The notes below the pieces were generated by a model, which worked only from the letters and a program-made list of their open reading frames with translations, did not search any database and was not told the origin of the DNA. From Pararhizobium mangrovi (GTDB taxonomy: Bacteria; Pseudomonadota; Alphaproteobacteria; Rhizobiales; Rhizobiaceae), in the NCBI RefSeq assembly GCF_006516965.1, contig NZ_VHLH01000016.1:1-64000 (forward strand): a stretch of 64,000 nt of DNA, in the 5' to 3' direction. Made by a program: the position numbers and the translations under genes. Within the stretch, counting starts at the first letter, position 1. Every line of letters begins with the position of its first letter. This document shows positions 27,130-35,742 of the stretch, in pieces.

Positions 27130-28608
27130 TTAGAGCGAGTCCGAAAGGTACCGCTTCAACGTCTCCGCCGTACCGACTTCCCACAACGTCGAAAGCGCAT
27201 GCTCGAAGGCGGTGCGGAAGGCTTCGGATTCGCCGACCTCGCCGAAGATGTCCGTCATTTCGAGGAAGGCCAGCGGCTCATTCCGGGCGCGGCGCGCATG
27301 CGCCTGCAGGCGTTCCCAGTTCGGGTCGTTCGGTGCGATCTCGGCACCGGACTCGCTCTCGCCGTAGCAATACCGGCACCACAGCGCCGATTCGAGCGCG
27401 AGGCCGGTCACGGAAAGCCCCTCCTTCAAACGCGCTGCCGTCGACGGAAGGATGAACTTCGGCTGCCGGTTCGAACCGTCGAGGCACAGCCGGCGCACCG
27501 TGTCGCCGATCTTCGGATTGGCGAAGCGATGCTTGATGGTGCCGAAATAATCCCGAAGGTCGGTATCGGGCACCGGCGGGACCATCGGGATGATCTCCTC
27601 GGTCTCGATCTTTTCGAGAAACCGCGCGACGAGCTCGTTTTCCATCGCCTCGTGGACGAAATGGATGTCCATCAGTCCGGCCGGATAGGCGATGACCGCA
27701 TGACCGCCGTTCAGGATGCGGATCTTCATGCGCTCATAGGGCGCGACGTCCTCGACGATCGTCACGCCCGCCTTTTCGAAGGCCGGTCGGCCCGCGGGGA
27801 AATGATCCTCGAGCACCCATTGCCGGAATTCCTCGCAGAAGACCGGAAACGCGTCGTCGATGCCGAAATCCTCGCGTGCGATGGAGATCTCGCGATCCCC
27901 CGTCGCCGGCGTGATGCGATCGACCATGGCGTTCGGAAAGGCGACGTTCTCGCGGATCCACGTGCCGAGTTCGGCATCGGAAAGTTCGGCAAGCCCCGCC
28001 ACGGCGTCGCGGGCGACCTCGCCGTTTCCCGGAATGTTGTCGCAGGACATGACGGTGAACGGCCGGGTGCCGGCATCGCGGCGCGCCTTGAGCCCCGCGA
28101 CGATCAGGCCGAAGACGGTCTGCGGTTCGTCGGGGTTGGCCCCGTCGGCGGCGATCGCGTCATAGGTCGGATCGAAGACGCCGGTCGACGGATTGACGTA
28201 GTAGCCGCCTTCGGTGATCGTCAGCGAGACGATGCGGATCGTCGGATCGGCGAGCTTTTCGACGATTGCCGGCTTGTCGTTCGGCGTCATCATGCCGATC
28301 ATGGATCCGGTCACGCGTGCGTCGGAGCGGTTGTTGTCCTGCTCGACGACGGTGCTCAGCCAGTCCTGGCCTTCCAGGCGCTTCCGCATGGCTTCGTCGG
28401 AGGGCAGCACGCCCGCACCGATCAGCGCCCAGTCGTGGTCCGCGCCGGTATTGAAAAGGTCGTCCAGATAGACCGCCTGGTGGGCGCGGTGGAAGTTTCC
28501 GACGCCGAAATGGACGATGCCGGCGCTGAGATCGTCCCGGGCGTATTGCGGGACCGCAACCGTTTCGGCGATCTGCGGAAGGTTGGCAAGCGAGAGCTTG
28601 GTGCTCAT
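27130..28608 (-). CDS. mtlK: Mannitol 2-dehydrogenase
   Basis: A 492-residue long-chain polyol dehydrogenase that oxidises mannitol (and often arabitol or sorbitol) to the ketose with NAD+. IVHFGVGNFHRAHQAVYLDD is the N-terminal cofactor domain signature and KIRILNGGHAVIAYPAG contains the catalytic Lys region (KxxxxNxxH). The second ATG (28608) is chosen because GGGAG lies eight bases upstream of it and only two before the first ATG. It follows smoS by 54 bp in the polyol operon and gives fructose. Confidence 0.92.
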   Translation of the reverse strand: MSTKLSLANLPQIAETVAVPQYARDDLSAGIVHFGVGNFHRAHQAVYLDDLFNTGADHDWALIGAGVLPSDEAMRKRLEGQDWLSTVVEQDNNRSDARVTGSMIGMMTPNDKPAIVEKLADPTIRIVSLTITEGGYYVNPSTGVFDPTYDAIAADGANPDEPQTVFGLIVAGLKARRDAGTRPFTVMSCDNIPGNGEVARDAVAGLAELSDAELGTWIRENVAFPNAMVDRITPATGDREISIAREDFGIDDAFPVFCEEFRQWVLEDHFPAGRPAFEKAGVTIVEDVAPYERMKIRILNGGHAVIAYPAGLMDIHFVHEAMENELVARFLEKIETEEIIPMVPPVPDTDLRDYFGTIKHRFANPKIGDTVRRLCLDGSNRQPKFILPSTAARLKEGLSVTGLALESALWCRYCYGESESGAEIAPNDPNWERLQAHARRARNEPLAFLEMTDIFGEVGESEAFRTAFEHALSTLWEVGTAETLKRYLSDSL

Positions 28609-28662
28609 GGTCATGACTCCCTGAAAGGGTCTTGTCGGTACCGGCGACGCCTGCGGGCGCGG

Positions 28663-29436
28663 TCAGCTCATCCAGTTGCCGCCGTCGACGTTGTAGGTCT
28701 GGGCGACGATGTAGTCGGCTTCGTGCGAGGCGAGGAAGATCGCCATGCCGGTCAGGTCTTCGGCCGTGCCCATGCGGCCATAGGGCACCGCCTCGCCGAC
28801 GAGGCGCTTCTTCTCGCCGGGCGGGCGGCCTTCGTAGGCGGCGAACTTGGCATCGACCCCGTCCCAATGCTCGCCGTCGACGACGCCGGGCGCGATGGCG
28901 TTCACGTTGATGCCGTGGCGGATGAGGTTCAGCCCCGCAGACTGGGTGAGGCTGATGACGGCGGCTTTCGACGCGCAGTAGACGGCGACGAGCGGCTCGC
29001 CGCGCCGGCCCGCCTGGCTCGCCATGTTGATGATCTTGCCACCCTTGCCGCGCGCGATCATGGAGCGCGCGACGGCCTGCATGGTGAAGAGCGTGCCGGA
29101 GACGTTGATCGAAAAGACGCGCTCGTAGCTCTCCCGCGTGATGTCGGCGATCGGCGCGAGATCGAAAAGCCCGGCATTGTTGACGAGGATGTCGATGCCG
29201 CCGGTGCGTTCGTCGACGGTCGCGACGGCCGCATCGATCGAGGCCTGGTCGGTGACGTCCATTTCGATGGCGAAGCAGGAAGAGCCGATCGCACGCGCGC
29301 TTTCCTCCGCACGTCCGCGATCGATATCGGCGATGGCGACCGTCGCGCCCTCGCGCACATAGGCCTCGGCGAACGACCGGCCGATGCCGCGGGCTGCACC
29401 CGTGATCAGCGCCGTTCTGCCGGCAAGGCGTTTCAC
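28663..29436 (-). CDS. smoS: Sorbitol (L-iditol) 2-dehydrogenase, SDR type
   Basis: A 257-residue short-chain dehydrogenase closely resembling Rhodobacter sphaeroides SmoS, which oxidises sorbitol to fructose and galactitol to tagatose. TGAARGIG is the cofactor loop, NNAG lies at 86-89, and the catalytic set is Ser140, Tyr153 and Lys157. The C-terminus [15 protein letters not shown] matches SmoS from memory. Its ATG overlaps the smoK stop by four bases, so it is coupled to the transporter genes. Confidence 0.93.
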   Translation of the reverse strand: MKRLAGRTALITGAARGIGRSFAEAYVREGATVAIADIDRGRAEESARAIGSSCFAIEMDVTDQASIDAAVATVDERTGGIDILVNNAGLFDLAPIADITRESYERVFSINVSGTLFTMQAVARSMIARGKGGKIINMASQAGRRGEPLVAVYCASKAAVISLTQSAGLNLIRHGINVNAIAPGVVDGEHWDGVDAKFAAYEGRPPGEKKRLVGEAVPYGRMGTAEDLTGMAIFLASHEADYIVAQTYNVDGGNWMS

Positions 29437-30434
29437 CGGATCGCCTTTCCGTTCTCGTCGAAGCGGTGGATGCGCCCTTCTTCCGGCGTCAGCCAGACCT
29501 CGCTTCCGTGTCTGAGGACCCGTTCACCGTCTGCCCGGGCCGTGACCTGGCCGATCTCCGGCACGTCGACGTGGATGAAGGTGTCGGAGCCCAGATGCTC
29601 GGAAACGCCGACCTTGCCCTTCCACGTACCTTCCGTTTCGGAAATGTGCACATGCTCGGGCCGAAAGCCGATCGTCGTCGCATCGTGACGCCTGGCGATG
29701 TCGCCTCCGACGAGGTTCATCTTCGGCGAGCCGATGAAGCCGGCGACGAAGAGGTTCTCCGGCTGGCGATAGAGGTCGAGCGGCGAGCCGACCTGCTCGA
29801 TATTGCCCCTGTTGAGCACGACGATCTTGTCGGCCATCGTCATGGCCTCGATCTGGTCGTGGGTGACGTAGATCATCGTCGTGTCGAGCTCCTGGTGGAG
29901 CTCGGAGATCTCGAGCCGCATGTTCACGCGCAGGGCGGCGTCGAGGTTCGACAGCGGCTCGTCGAAGAGGAAGGCGGTCGGGTCGCGCACGATCGCCCGG
30001 CCGATCGCCACGCGCTGGCGCTGGCCGCCGGAAAGCATGCGCGGCTTGCGGTCGAGATAGTCGGTGAGGTTGAGGACGTCGGCCGCTTCCTTCACCTTGC
30101 GGTCGATGACCTCCTTCTTCTCGCCCACCATCTTCAGCGGAAAGGCGATGTTGCCGCGCACGCTCATATGCGGATAGAGCGCGTAGGACTGGAAGACCAT
30201 GGAGAGGCCGCGCTTGGCCGGCGGCAGCTCGGTCGCATCGCGTCCGTCGATGCGGATCTCGCCGCCCGACACGTCCTCGAGCCCGGCGATGAGGCGAAGC
30301 AGCGTGGACTTGCCGCAGCCCGAAGGCCCGACGAAGACCACGAACTCGCCGTCTTCGATCTCGAGGCTGAGCGAGGGGATCACCTTGTGCTCGCCGAAGA
30401 CCTTCGAAACGTTCTTGAGTGAGATGCTTCCCAT
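29433..30434 (-). CDS. smoK: Polyol ABC transporter ATPase
   Basis: A 333-residue MalK/UgpC-type ATPase. Walker A is GPSGCGKST at 36-44, LSGGQRQR is the signature, [11 protein letters not shown] holds Walker B, and [12 protein letters not shown] is the switch region. The C-terminal 100 residues form the OB-fold regulatory domain (FRPEHVHI). It powers uptake of sorbitol and mannitol with SmoE, SmoF and SmoG, whose genes lie immediately upstream. Confidence 0.92.
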   Translation of the reverse strand: MGSISLKNVSKVFGEHKVIPSLSLEIEDGEFVVFVGPSGCGKSTLLRLIAGLEDVSGGEIRIDGRDATELPPAKRGLSMVFQSYALYPHMSVRGNIAFPLKMVGEKKEVIDRKVKEAADVLNLTDYLDRKPRMLSGGQRQRVAIGRAIVRDPTAFLFDEPLSNLDAALRVNMRLEISELHQELDTTMIYVTHDQIEAMTMADKIVVLNRGNIEQVGSPLDLYRQPENLFVAGFIGSPKMNLVGGDIARRHDATTIGFRPEHVHISETEGTWKGKVGVSEHLGSDTFIHVDVPEIGQVTARADGERVLRHGSEVWLTPEEGRIHRFDENGKAIR

Positions 30435-30445
30435 CCCGGATCTCC

Positions 30446-31276
30446 CTATTTCACCGCGCCGAAGGTGAGGCCGCGGACAAGCTGTTTCTGCGAGAACCAG
30501 CCGAGAATGAGGATCGGCGCGATCGCCATGGTCGATGCCGCCGAAAGCTTGGCGTAGAAAAGCCCCTCGGGCGCCGAGAACGAGGCGATGAAGGCCGTCA
30601 GCGGCGCCGCGTTCGAGGCCGTCAGGTTGATCGTCCAGAACGCCTCGTTCCAGGCGAGGATGACGTTCAGGAGCAGCGTCGAGGCAATGCCCGGGATCGC
30701 CATCGGCGTCAGGATGTAGACGATCTCCTTGCCGAGCGTCGCCCCGTCCATGCGCGCCGCCTCCAGGATGTCGCCCGGGATCTCCTTGAAGTAGGTGAAG
30801 AGCATCCACACGATGATCGGCAGATTGATCAGCATCATGATGACGACGAGCGCGATGCGGGTATCGAGCAGGCCGACATTGCGCAGGAACAGGTAGATTG
30901 GCACCAGCACGCCGACGGCCGGAAGCATCTTCGTGGACAGCATCCACATCAGGACGTCCTTGGTGTGCTTCGTCGGCGAGAACGCCATCGCCCAGGCGGC
31001 GGGAATGGCGACGACCAGGCCGAGCACCGTCGAGCCGATGGAGATGACGACCGAGTTCAGGAAGAACAGCGGATAGTTCGAGCGGTCCCAGACCTGCTCG
31101 TAGTTCACGCTCGTCCAGTCGAAGAAGAGGAAGTGCGGCGGGACCGCCACGGCCTCGCCTTCCGTCTTGAAGCTCGTCAGGAACGTCCACAGGATCGGGA
31201 AGAAGATGAGAAGCGCGACCAGCCAGGCGATGATGGTGAAGGTGATCTTGCGGCTTTGCGGAACCGAGCGGGCCAT
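30446..31276 (-). CDS. smoG: Polyol ABC transporter permease, second subunit
   Basis: A 276-residue permease with six membrane spans. The EAA loop that contacts the ATPase reads [20 protein letters not shown]. It begins 4 bp after smoF and ends 11 bp before smoK. Family resemblance is to the MalG-type permeases of sugar alcohol transporters. Confidence 0.9.
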   Translation of the reverse strand: MARSVPQSRKITFTIIAWLVALLIFFPILWTFLTSFKTEGEAVAVPPHFLFFDWTSVNYEQVWDRSNYPLFFLNSVVISIGSTVLGLVVAIPAAWAMAFSPTKHTKDVLMWMLSTKMLPAVGVLVPIYLFLRNVGLLDTRIALVVIMMLINLPIIVWMLFTYFKEIPGDILEAARMDGATLGKEIVYILTPMAIPGIASTLLLNVILAWNEAFWTINLTASNAAPLTAFIASFSAPEGLFYAKLSAASTMAIAPILILGWFSQKQLVRGLTFGAVK

Positions 31277-31280
31277 CGCC

Positions 31281-32153
31281 TCAGGTCTCCAGATTCTTGC
31301 CGACGAGGCGGATGAGGAAGATCGCCACGATGTTGGCGAGGATGACGGCGACGATGCCGCCGGCCGAGGCGCTGCCGACATCGAACTGCAGGAGCGCCTG
31401 GGTGTAGACGAGATAGGTGAGGTTCGTGGAAAGGTTGCCCGGTCCGCCATTCGTGGTGACGAGGATCTCGGCGAAGATCGCCAGCAGGAAGATCGTCTGG
31501 ATGAGGATGACGACGGTCAGCGCGCGCGAAAGGTGCGGCAGGGTGATGTACCAGAAGCGCGAGAACGCGCTGGCCCCGTCCATCTCGGCGGCTTCCTTCT
31601 GCTCCTCGTCGAGCGACTGAAGCGCCGTCAGGATGATCAGCGTGGCGAACGGCAGCCATCCCCATGCGACGATGATGATGATCGAGAGAAGGGGCGCCTG
31701 CGCCAGCCAGTCGACCGGCTGCAACCCGACGAGGTGCCACAACCAGGCGAAGAGCCCGTTCACCGGGTTCATGAACATGTTCTTCCACACGAGCGCGGAG
31801 ACGGTCGGCATGACGAAGAACGGTGCGATCACCAGAATGCGCACGATGTTCTGGCCGTAGATCGGTTGGTCGATCAGAAGCGCGAGCCCAATACCGCCGA
31901 CGACGGTGATGAGAAGCACGCCGACGACGAGGACGAGCGTGTTCCAGATCGAGGTCAGGAAGGCCGGATCGGTCAGGAAGTACTTGTAGTTCTGGAACCC
32001 GATGAAATTATGCACACCGGGCATCAGCAGATTGTAGTTCAGGGTCGAGAAGTAGATCGTCGTGGCCAGCGGCACGGCCATCCAGATCAGCAACAGGATG
32101 ACCGACGGCGACATCATCAGACGGGCAGCCGTCTTGGTGTGCGTCGTTGCCAT
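31281..32153 (-). CDS. smoF: Polyol ABC transporter permease, first subunit
   Basis: A 290-residue MalF-type permease with six membrane spans and an EAA loop EAAEMDGASAFSRFWYITLP. It follows the binding-protein gene after a 198-bp gap that contains a strong hairpin, which suggests lower expression of the permease and downstream genes than of the binding protein. Confidence 0.9.
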   Translation of the reverse strand: MATTHTKTAARLMMSPSVILLLIWMAVPLATTIYFSTLNYNLLMPGVHNFIGFQNYKYFLTDPAFLTSIWNTLVLVVGVLLITVVGGIGLALLIDQPIYGQNIVRILVIAPFFVMPTVSALVWKNMFMNPVNGLFAWLWHLVGLQPVDWLAQAPLLSIIIIVAWGWLPFATLIILTALQSLDEEQKEAAEMDGASAFSRFWYITLPHLSRALTVVILIQTIFLLAIFAEILVTTNGGPGNLSTNLTYLVYTQALLQFDVGSASAGGIVAVILANIVAIFLIRLVGKNLET

Positions 32154-32281
32154 GCCGGTGCTCTCCTCGCCTTGGTCGTCCCATCCGGACGGTACGGTGA
32201 CACAGGAAAAAGATCGGTCAAGGAGGATGACGCGCCTACCTGCGCGATCCGGCCACTTGAACCATCTCTTGCCTGAAAGAG

Positions 32282-32314
32282 GGGCCGCCGCCCGTTGCTT
32301 CGAGGCGGCGACCC
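32282..32314 (-). terminator. Hairpin between smoE and smoF (attenuator-like)
   Basis: An 11-bp stem (GGGTCGCCGCC with GGCGGCGGCCC on the minus strand, one G-U pair) closes an 11-base loop, then the minus strand reads CTCTTTC. Such hairpins after binding-protein genes often limit read-through or protect the 3' end of the upstream message. The T tract is short, so partial termination is inferred. Confidence 0.65.
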
Positions 32315-32351
32315 TTCGGACTTCTTCGCGTTTTCGAGACGCGTGGCGCGA

Positions 32352-33665
32352 CTACTTGATGTAGCCGGCCTTTGTCATCTCGCGCGTCGTCAGCTGCTGC
32401 GAGTTCTGCAGCGCCTGGTCGACCGAGGTCTGTCCGGCGACGGCCGCCGAGAACTGCTGGCCGACGGCGGTACCGATCGCCTGGAACTCCGGAATGGAGA
32501 CGAACTGGGAACCCTTGTAGGGCACCTTGTCCACGGTCGGCTGGTTCGGGTTGACCGCCTGCATGGCCTGCAGCGTCAGCTTGGCGAACGGCGCCTTGTC
32601 GAGATAGTCCTTGTTGGCGTAGAGCGACTGGCGCGTGCCGGGAGGCACGTTGGACCAGCCGTCCTTCTGCGCGACGAGATCGGTGTAGTGCTTGCTCGTC
32701 GCCCAGGCGATGAACTTCTTCGCCGCGTCCTCATGCTTGGTACCGGCCGGAATGGCGAGGTTCCACGACCACAGCCAGTTACCGTGGTTGTCGTATTTCG
32801 CATGGGTCGGGAAAAGCGCGTAGCCGACGCTGTCGGCGACCTTCGATTCCTTCGGGTCCGAGATGAAGGAAGCCGCGACCGTCGCGTCCATCCACATGCC
32901 GCACTTGCCGGACTGGAAGAGCGCGAGGTTCTCGTTGAAGCCGTTCGACGATGCCCCGGGAGGTCCGTCCTGCTTCAGGAGGTCGACGTAGAACTTCGCC
33001 GCACCCTTCCAGGCATCGCTGTCGAACTGCGGCTTCCAGTCCATGTCGAACCAGCGCGCGCCCCAGGAGTTGGCGAGCGCCGTGACGAAGGCCATGTTCT
33101 CGCCCCAGCCGGCCTTGCCGCGCAGGCAGATGCCGTAGATCCCCTTGTCCTTGTCGGTGATCTTGTCGGCGGCCTTCTTGATGAACTCCCAGGTCGGCTT
33201 CTCGGGCATCTCCAGCCCGGCCTTCTTGAAGAGATCCGTACGGTACATGGTGAAGGCGCTCTCGCCGTAGAACGGCGCGGCGTACAGCTTGTCCTTGACG
33301 GAGATCGACTTCTTCACCGAAGGCAGGATGTCGTCGGCATCGTAGTTGTCGCCGAGATCGTCGAGCTGGACGAGCCAGTCCTGCTTGGCCCAGATCGGCA
33401 CTTCGTAGTTGCCGATCGTCATGATGTCGTACTGGCCGCCATGCGTGGCGATATCGGTCGTGACGCGCTGGCGAAGGACGTTTTCTTCCAGCGTGACCCA
33501 CTTCAGGTCGATGTCCGGATTCTGTTTCTTGAAGTCGTCCGTCAGCTTCTGCATCCGGATCATGTCGCCGTTGTTCACGGTGGCAATGGTCAGCGTGACC
33601 GCCTGTGCCGAGGCCACCATCGCGACCGACGCACACGCGCCCAGCAAGAGCGATTTGAATTTCAT
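32352..33665 (-). CDS. smoE: Polyol ABC transporter substrate-binding protein
   Basis: A 437-residue periplasmic binding protein with a signal peptide cut after VASAQA (about residue 22). The mature protein begins VTLTIATVNNGDM. YAAPFYGESAFTMYRTDLF is typical of family 1 sugar-binding proteins, and the overall sequence resembles sorbitol/mannitol-binding SmoE. It is the first gene of the transport operon and has a GGGAGG ribosome site about seven bases before the start. Confidence 0.92.
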   Translation of the reverse strand: MKFKSLLLGACASVAMVASAQAVTLTIATVNNGDMIRMQKLTDDFKKQNPDIDLKWVTLEENVLRQRVTTDIATHGGQYDIMTIGNYEVPIWAKQDWLVQLDDLGDNYDADDILPSVKKSISVKDKLYAAPFYGESAFTMYRTDLFKKAGLEMPEKPTWEFIKKAADKITDKDKGIYGICLRGKAGWGENMAFVTALANSWGARWFDMDWKPQFDSDAWKGAAKFYVDLLKQDGPPGASSNGFNENLALFQSGKCGMWMDATVAASFISDPKESKVADSVGYALFPTHAKYDNHGNWLWSWNLAIPAGTKHEDAAKKFIAWATSKHYTDLVAQKDGWSNVPPGTRQSLYANKDYLDKAPFAKLTLQAMQAVNPNQPTVDKVPYKGSQFVSIPEFQAIGTAVGQQFSAAVAGQTSVDQALQNSQQLTTREMTKAGYIK

Positions 33666-33701
33666 CGAAAGCCTCCCGAAAGAAGAATGGTACCAAAACG
33701 A

Positions 33702-33736
33702 GCAATTGCCTTGGTTATGGGCAATTACCCATCTTA
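33702..33736. promoter_or_regulatory. Two operator-like GCAATT sites upstream of smoE
   Basis: A perfect 8-bp palindrome GCAATTGC (33702-33709) and a near-perfect 16-bp palindrome ATGGGCAATTACCCAT (33717-33732) have centres 19 bp apart. They lie about 37-67 bp before the smoE start and just after the regulator gene. The shared GCAATT core suggests binding of the SorC-type regulator encoded next door. This is an inference from symmetry and position. Confidence 0.55.
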
Positions 33737-33844
33737 CCCCGGGCCTCGTCAAGGCGGATTCGATGCTGCAACGCACCATTCCAACGCGATCGAAGCCGCC
33801 TCCCGGTTGTGGAACGACACGGTATCGGCGGTGGTCCGGGGGCG

Positions 33845-34813
33845 TCAAGCGACGCGCAGCAGATGGCGTGCCGTTTCCTCGTCCGTGACCAGCCCGTTGA
33901 CGAGGCGACCCTTCAGGGCGCCGGCGATCGCGGCGCGCTTCCGTTCGCCCATGGCGAGCGCCATGACCAGGCTTTCTTCGCGCGGCGGCAACGGCGCGCT
34001 CGCGACGCTCTTCTCGATGACACCGTCGAGCAGCCTGCCCTCGGCGTCGAAGACCCAACCGCAGATTTCTCCCACGGCACCCGCCCGTTCGGCGGCGGCG
34101 ATCTCGTCTTCGTCGAGGAACCCGTCCATGCGCAGGGGGGCATTCGGCCCGAGTTCGCCGATGCCGACGAAGGTCACGTTCGCCTGGCGGGCGAGCGAAA
34201 GGGTCGACTGCACCATGGCCTGCTGGTGAAGCAGTGCGCGTTCTTCGGGCGAGGAGACGAAGATCGGCAGCGGCATTGGGAAATGCCGCGCCTTCACCGC
34301 GTCGGCCATCGAGAAGATCACGTTGTAGTACGACGCCGAGCCGTCCGGGCCGATATTGCCCGTCAGCGAGACGATGCGGTGCTGCGGGCATTCCATCGCG
34401 GGGAGCTGGTCGATCGCCGCCTTGAGCGTCCGGCCGGTGCCGACCGCCATGACGATCGGCGTTTCGGAGCGCAGCCAACGCTCGACTTCCGCCGCCCCCG
34501 TTTCGGCAAGCCCCACCGTGCGCGACGTGCCCGCCGGATCGCTCGGCACCACCTCGATGCGCGTGAGGTCGAAGGCTCGCTTCAGCGCTTCGGCAAGTTC
34601 GAGGCATGCGGCGATCGGGTGGTCGAGGCGCACCTTGATCAGCTTTTCGGAAACCGCCAGCGAAACGAGCCGCTGCGCACTCTGGCGCGAGATCCCCATG
34701 GCGCCGGCGATCTCGTCCTGCGTCCGGCCGGCCACGTAGTAGAGCCAGCCGGCGCGCGCGGCATCGTCCAGGCGGTTGCCCGATCGCGCGGTCTTCTCGC
34801 CGCTTTTCGTCAT
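33845..34813 (-). CDS. SorC-family (sugar-binding) transcriptional regulator
   Basis: A 322-residue regulator with an N-terminal HTH (DEIAGAMGISRQSAQRLVSLA, around residues 30-50) and a C-terminal effector domain. IVMAVGTGRTLKAAIDQLP and the SLTGNIG segment form the sugar-phosphate site of SorC/DeoR proteins. It lies directly upstream of smoE on the same strand, which marks it as the polyol operon regulator. The start is set at 34813; the GAGGAG there is very close to the ATG, and a GGGAG eight bases before it may serve instead. Confidence 0.88.
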   Translation of the reverse strand: MTKSGEKTARSGNRLDDAARAGWLYYVAGRTQDEIAGAMGISRQSAQRLVSLAVSEKLIKVRLDHPIAACLELAEALKRAFDLTRIEVVPSDPAGTSRTVGLAETGAAEVERWLRSETPIVMAVGTGRTLKAAIDQLPAMECPQHRIVSLTGNIGPDGSASYYNVIFSMADAVKARHFPMPLPIFVSSPEERALLHQQAMVQSTLSLARQANVTFVGIGELGPNAPLRMDGFLDEDEIAAAERAGAVGEICGWVFDAEGRLLDGVIEKSVASAPLPPREESLVMALAMGERKRAAIAGALKGRLVNGLVTDEETARHLLRVA

Positions 34814-35068
34814 CTCCTCGCGCTCCCGATATTCTCGCTCCACCGCACCATGGCGCGGCCTCCCCTCGCCCATAGGCGACGCGACGCCCGGAGGAAAGCG
34901 TTTCGTCGTTTCGAGGGCGCGCCCGACAACCGCGGCGGCTTGCCCGGCTCACAACGATCGCCGCAGCCGCACATGGGCCTTGTCGCAGGCGATGGAATAT
35001 GGTTCGACGCTGAAAGCGGTGCCGCTTGCGGCGGCGGCGCCATCCGAAAGACGGCCTGGGAACGCGCC

Positions 35069-35305
35069 ATGCAGTGCTTCTTCATCGAGTTCAAGTGCCG
35101 GCTCGGCCAGGCCTACGCGGTCGCCGACGATCTTGCCGAGTGCGAGATCGCCTCCGAGATCTATTCGGTGAGCGGCGATTTCGACCTTCTGGCGAAGTTC
35201 TACGTCGAGGACACCGTCGACATCGGCCGCTTCGTGGCCGACAACGTGCACACGATCCCCGGCATCGAACGCACGCACACGATCCTCACCTTCAAGGCAT
35301 TCTAG
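35069..35305 (+). CDS. Stand-alone Lrp/AsnC ligand-binding (RAM) domain protein
   Basis: A 78-residue protein made only of the RAM domain: MQCFFIEFKCRLGQAYAVAD, then IYSVSGDFDLLAKFYVED, then VHTIPGIERTHTILTFKAF. There is no DNA-binding domain. Such small proteins assemble into ring-like oligomers and bind amino acids; their role is uncertain. It is divergent from the SorC-type gene. The ribosome site is weak. Confidence 0.85.
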   Translation: MQCFFIEFKCRLGQAYAVADDLAECEIASEIYSVSGDFDLLAKFYVEDTVDIGRFVADNVHTIPGIERTHTILTFKAF

Positions 35306-35742
35306 CGCACTTTCGGGCCGGACCGATCCAGTCCGGCGCGCCCGATCCGAGGCGATCGTCACCGATGCCTCGTAAATGGGCACACTCTGCTTCGCCGTGC
35401 GGCAATCGTTCGCACCGCTTCCTCGCGATCGCGTGAATCCGGGACGCTCGCACCGGAAAACGCCTCTGGCACGCATCTTGCTCCGTCGAGGACAGTTCCG
35501 AAGAGGGGAACGTGACGCGTCGGCGAACGGCGCGCATCGGCCGTCGGTCGTAAAGCGTATCGAAGGCGCGCTTTGCGGCCGACGGCCCTATCGTTCGCGT
35601 CTTCAGGCTCTACCACTCACCCTGGACTTTACGACGAAGCGCTTGCGCGCGCACTATGGTGCGCGAACCCGCAGACGAGGACGGACGGCGCATGCGTGCG
35701 CCACGGCTTCCGCTCCACCCTTCACAGCGTGACGGTGACGCC
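35306..35742. other. Intergenic region before the dihydroxyacetone kinase gene
   Basis: A 437-bp gap with no supported gene. Several overlapping short frames exist on both strands but lack ribosome sites and known domains. The region close to 35640-35742 probably holds the promoter of the kinase gene; no clear hexamers stand out. Confidence 0.5.

Noticed and set aside
27199-29688. 829-codon plus-strand frame opposite mtlK and smoS
   Set aside because: Antisense shadow; the minus-strand enzymes have complete family signatures.
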